NCBI RefSeq assembly: GCF_004348995.1
Contig: NZ_SMKQ01000088.1
Span: 1-32,119 of the forward strand
Length of the DNA: 32,119 bases
Reading direction: 5' to 3'
DNA from: Nonomuraea terrae
GTDB lineage: Bacteria > Actinomycetota > Actinomycetes > Streptosporangiales > Streptosporangiaceae
The position numbers were made by a program, and so were the translations under genes. Positions 30,776-32,119 of the stretch are shown piece after piece. Numbering within the stretch: position 1 is the stretch's first letter; each line of letters begins with the position of its first letter. The notes under the pieces are model-generated. The model worked only from the letters and a program-made list of their open reading frames with translations. It had not been told where the DNA came from and searched no databases.

Positions 30776-31598
30776 GGAACGCCGCCGTCGTGGCGGCGAA
30801 CCAAGAGGCGTCGTCGAGCCACGGGTAGTGACCCGCCTGAGGCTGGACGACGTACTCGGCGCCGGGGAGCAGCGCCGCGAGCCGGGCCACGGCGCCGGGC
30901 AGGGAGTTGAGGTCGAGCTCGCCGGCGAGCACCAGCGCGGGAGCGGGGAAGGAGGCGAGCGCGGCGCGGGTTGCCTCGGGGTCGAACGCGCCCTCGGCGG
31001 CGAAGACGGCCGCGGCCTCCGGGTTGCGGCGGCCTTCCTGAGCGGCCAGGTGCGCCCGGGCCGGCGCGTCCCATCGGCCGTAGAAGAAGGGGTCGATGGC
31101 CTTCCAGTCGTCGCCGTCGCCGGCCACGATCGACTCGAGGGCTGCGTAGGCGGGGCCGAACCACGGCTCGTCCGCGCGGAGCCGGGCCGCCTCGAGCCGC
31201 TCATCGCCGGTGGGGGCGAGGCCGACGGCGACGGTGCTCGGGGTGATCAGGGCGAGCCTGGCGACGCGCTCGGGGTGGCGGACGGCGTACAGGAGGGCGA
31301 GGTTGGCGCCGGCACAGTGGGCGAGCAGGTCGATCCGGTCGAGGCCGAGGTGCTCGCGCAGCGCCTCGACGTCGCCGACGAGCCGGTCGCAGCGGTACGA
31401 GGCCGGGTCGGCGGGTGTCGCGGACCGGCCGGTGCCGCGCGGGTCCAGCAGGACGAGCCGCCGGTGGGCGGACAGGCCGCCGAGGTCGCCGAGATAGCCG
31501 GCGTCCTGTGTGCCGCCGGGCAGGCAGATCACCGGGCTTCCCCGGCCGGAGACGTGGTAGGCCAGCCCGGTGCCGTCGGGGGCGGTGAAGGAGGGCAT
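30756..31598 (-). CDS. Alpha/beta hydrolase with Cys at the nucleophile elbow
   Basis: This 280-residue soluble protein has the alpha/beta-hydrolase order: VICLPGGTQDAGYLGDLGGL (oxyanion region), VLLDPRGTGRSATPADPASY as in proline-iminopeptidase-like enzymes, nucleophile elbow LLAHCAGANLALLYA, GELDLNSLP with Asp229 and GHYPWLDD with His257. The elbow residue is Cys95, codon TGT, where most members have Ser (G-x-S-x-G). Asp and His are kept, so it may be a Cys-dependent hydrolase like dienelactone hydrolase or have altered activity. Only a weak ribosome-binding site precedes the ATG at 31598. It diverges from the flavoprotein over 106 bp. Confidence 0.9.
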   Translation of the reverse strand: MPSFTAPDGTGLAYHVSGRGSPVICLPGGTQDAGYLGDLGGLSAHRRLVLLDPRGTGRSATPADPASYRCDRLVGDVEALREHLGLDRIDLLAHCAGANLALLYAVRHPERVARLALITPSTVAVGLAPTGDERLEAARLRADEPWFGPAYAALESIVAGDGDDWKAIDPFFYGRWDAPARAHLAAQEGRRNPEAAAVFAAEGAFDPEATRAALASFPAPALVLAGELDLNSLPGAVARLAALLPGAEYVVQPQAGHYPWLDDASWFAATTAAFLTGCSV

Positions 31599-31704
31599 GA
31601 CCGACGAGCGTGTCAGCGCGGCCCTTCGGTGGCAACCGATTATCCGCTGTCTCGTCTTTCGATACGAACTTGCTCACTATACGGACGCCTGCTTGGCTTG
31701 CGCC

Positions 31705-32119
31705 ATGCGGACGAGTGAGGTCATCGTGGTGGGCGGCGGTGTGGCGGGTTTGCAGGCGGCGCTGGTGCTGGGGCGCGCGCGGCGCGCCGTGACGGTCGTG
31801 GACGGCGGCGAGCCCCGCAACGCGCGGGCGCGCGCCGTGCACAACGTGGCCGGGCACGAGGGCGTGGCGCCGGGCCGCCTGCTGGAGCTGGCGCGCGACG
31901 ACGCCCGCCGCTACGGCGCCGAGGTGGTCTGCGACGTCGTGACGGAGGCGCGGCGGGAGGGGGCGCGATGGCTGGTCGGGCTGCGGGACGGCGGCAGGCT
32001 GCGGGCCCGGGCGCTGGTGCTGGCCACGGGGGTGATCGAGGAGCTGCCGCCGGTTCCCGGGCTGGCCGCGTTGTGGGGCGGCGACGTGGTGTCGTGCCCG
32101 TACTGCCACGGGTGGGAGG
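31705..32119 (+). CDS. Thioredoxin-reductase-like FAD oxidoreductase (5' part)
   Basis: The first 138 residues of a flavoprotein are present and the gene runs off the window. The N-terminal FAD-binding GGGVAGLQAALVLGRARRAV comes right after EVIVVGG, followed by VVDGGEPRNARARAVHNVAG and the ATGVIEELPPVPGL turn. The sequence ends at the CPYCHGWE redox-active disulfide motif, typical of the small NAD(P)H-dependent thioredoxin-reductase-like family. Upstream are a TATACG (31678-31683) that could be a -10 and a small inverted repeat TTCG-ata-CGAA (31658-31668). No ribosome-binding site is obvious. Confidence 0.92.
   Translation, partial: MRTSEVIVVGGGVAGLQAALVLGRARRAVTVVDGGEPRNARARAVHNVAGHEGVAPGRLLELARDDARRYGAEVVCDVVTEARREGARWLVGLRDGGRLRARALVLATGVIEELPPVPGLAALWGGDVVSCPYCHGWE

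Overview
The window is very GC-rich and strongly biased to G or C at third codon positions. It uses GTG starts, GTGA/ATGA gene overlaps and several probably leaderless starts. With a SARP/AfsR-type regulator, an MsiK-style sugar ABC operon lacking its own ATPase, and a TLP1-type thiolase-like protein, this points to a filamentous actinomycete. Streptosporangiales (Nonomuraea-like) is my best guess, an inference from gene style only. I see no rRNA, tRNA, CRISPR array or intact mobile element.

Left part (1-13.3 kb). After one unrecognised gene (151-1032) and a gene-poor stretch with a 44-bp tandem duplication and a strong terminator hairpin comes the most interesting locus. A DeoR-family regulator (5748-6533, -) lies between two operons. 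On the minus strand: a Tat-exported PhoD-type phosphodiesterase/phosphatase, a secreted F5/8-type-C (CBM32-like) protein and an L-fucose/L-arabinose-isomerase-family enzyme. On the plus strand: a possible 56-codon leader ORF, a lipoprotein sugar-binding protein, two permeases and a cytoplasmic GH106-type (alpha-L-rhamnosidase family) glycosidase, all joined by 4-nt stop/start overlaps. Both promoter regions carry the same TTAACAA elements about 21 bp apart, so the DeoR protein probably controls both operons and itself. I infer one regulon that strips phosphate or phosphodiesters from a glycan outside the cell, imports the oligosaccharide, trims it inside and isomerises the released sugar.

Middle (13.2-21.4 kb). 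A DHA2-type MFS exporter and a SARP-NTPase regulator diverge from a 59-bp gap holding a 16-bp near-palindrome. The regulator ends abruptly before its usual TPR region, next to a nine-unit, 29-bp tandem array. Then come a GT2 glycosyltransferase with a C-terminal coiled coil and, divergently, a sulfotransferase-GT4 pair, suggesting synthesis of a (sulfated) surface glycan. A perfect 21-bp-stem hairpin ends that unit.

Decay zone (22.0-24.7 kb). After a small methyltransferase come a frameshifted small membrane protein, a LysR remnant spread over three frames, an unidentified broken gene, the TPR-like tail of a Ser/Thr-kinase-type protein and an IS21-family IstA transposase remnant.

Right part (24.7-32.1 kb). 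A GNAT acetyltransferase with a 64-residue Gly/Glu-rich insert, a SnoaL-like protein, an unknown leaderless gene, an adenylate-kinase-like P-loop protein, a TLP1 thiolase-like/crotonase fusion, a lipoprotein with an SPFH-like region, an alpha/beta hydrolase with Cys in place of the nucleophile Ser, and the start of a thioredoxin-reductase-like flavoprotein running off the window.
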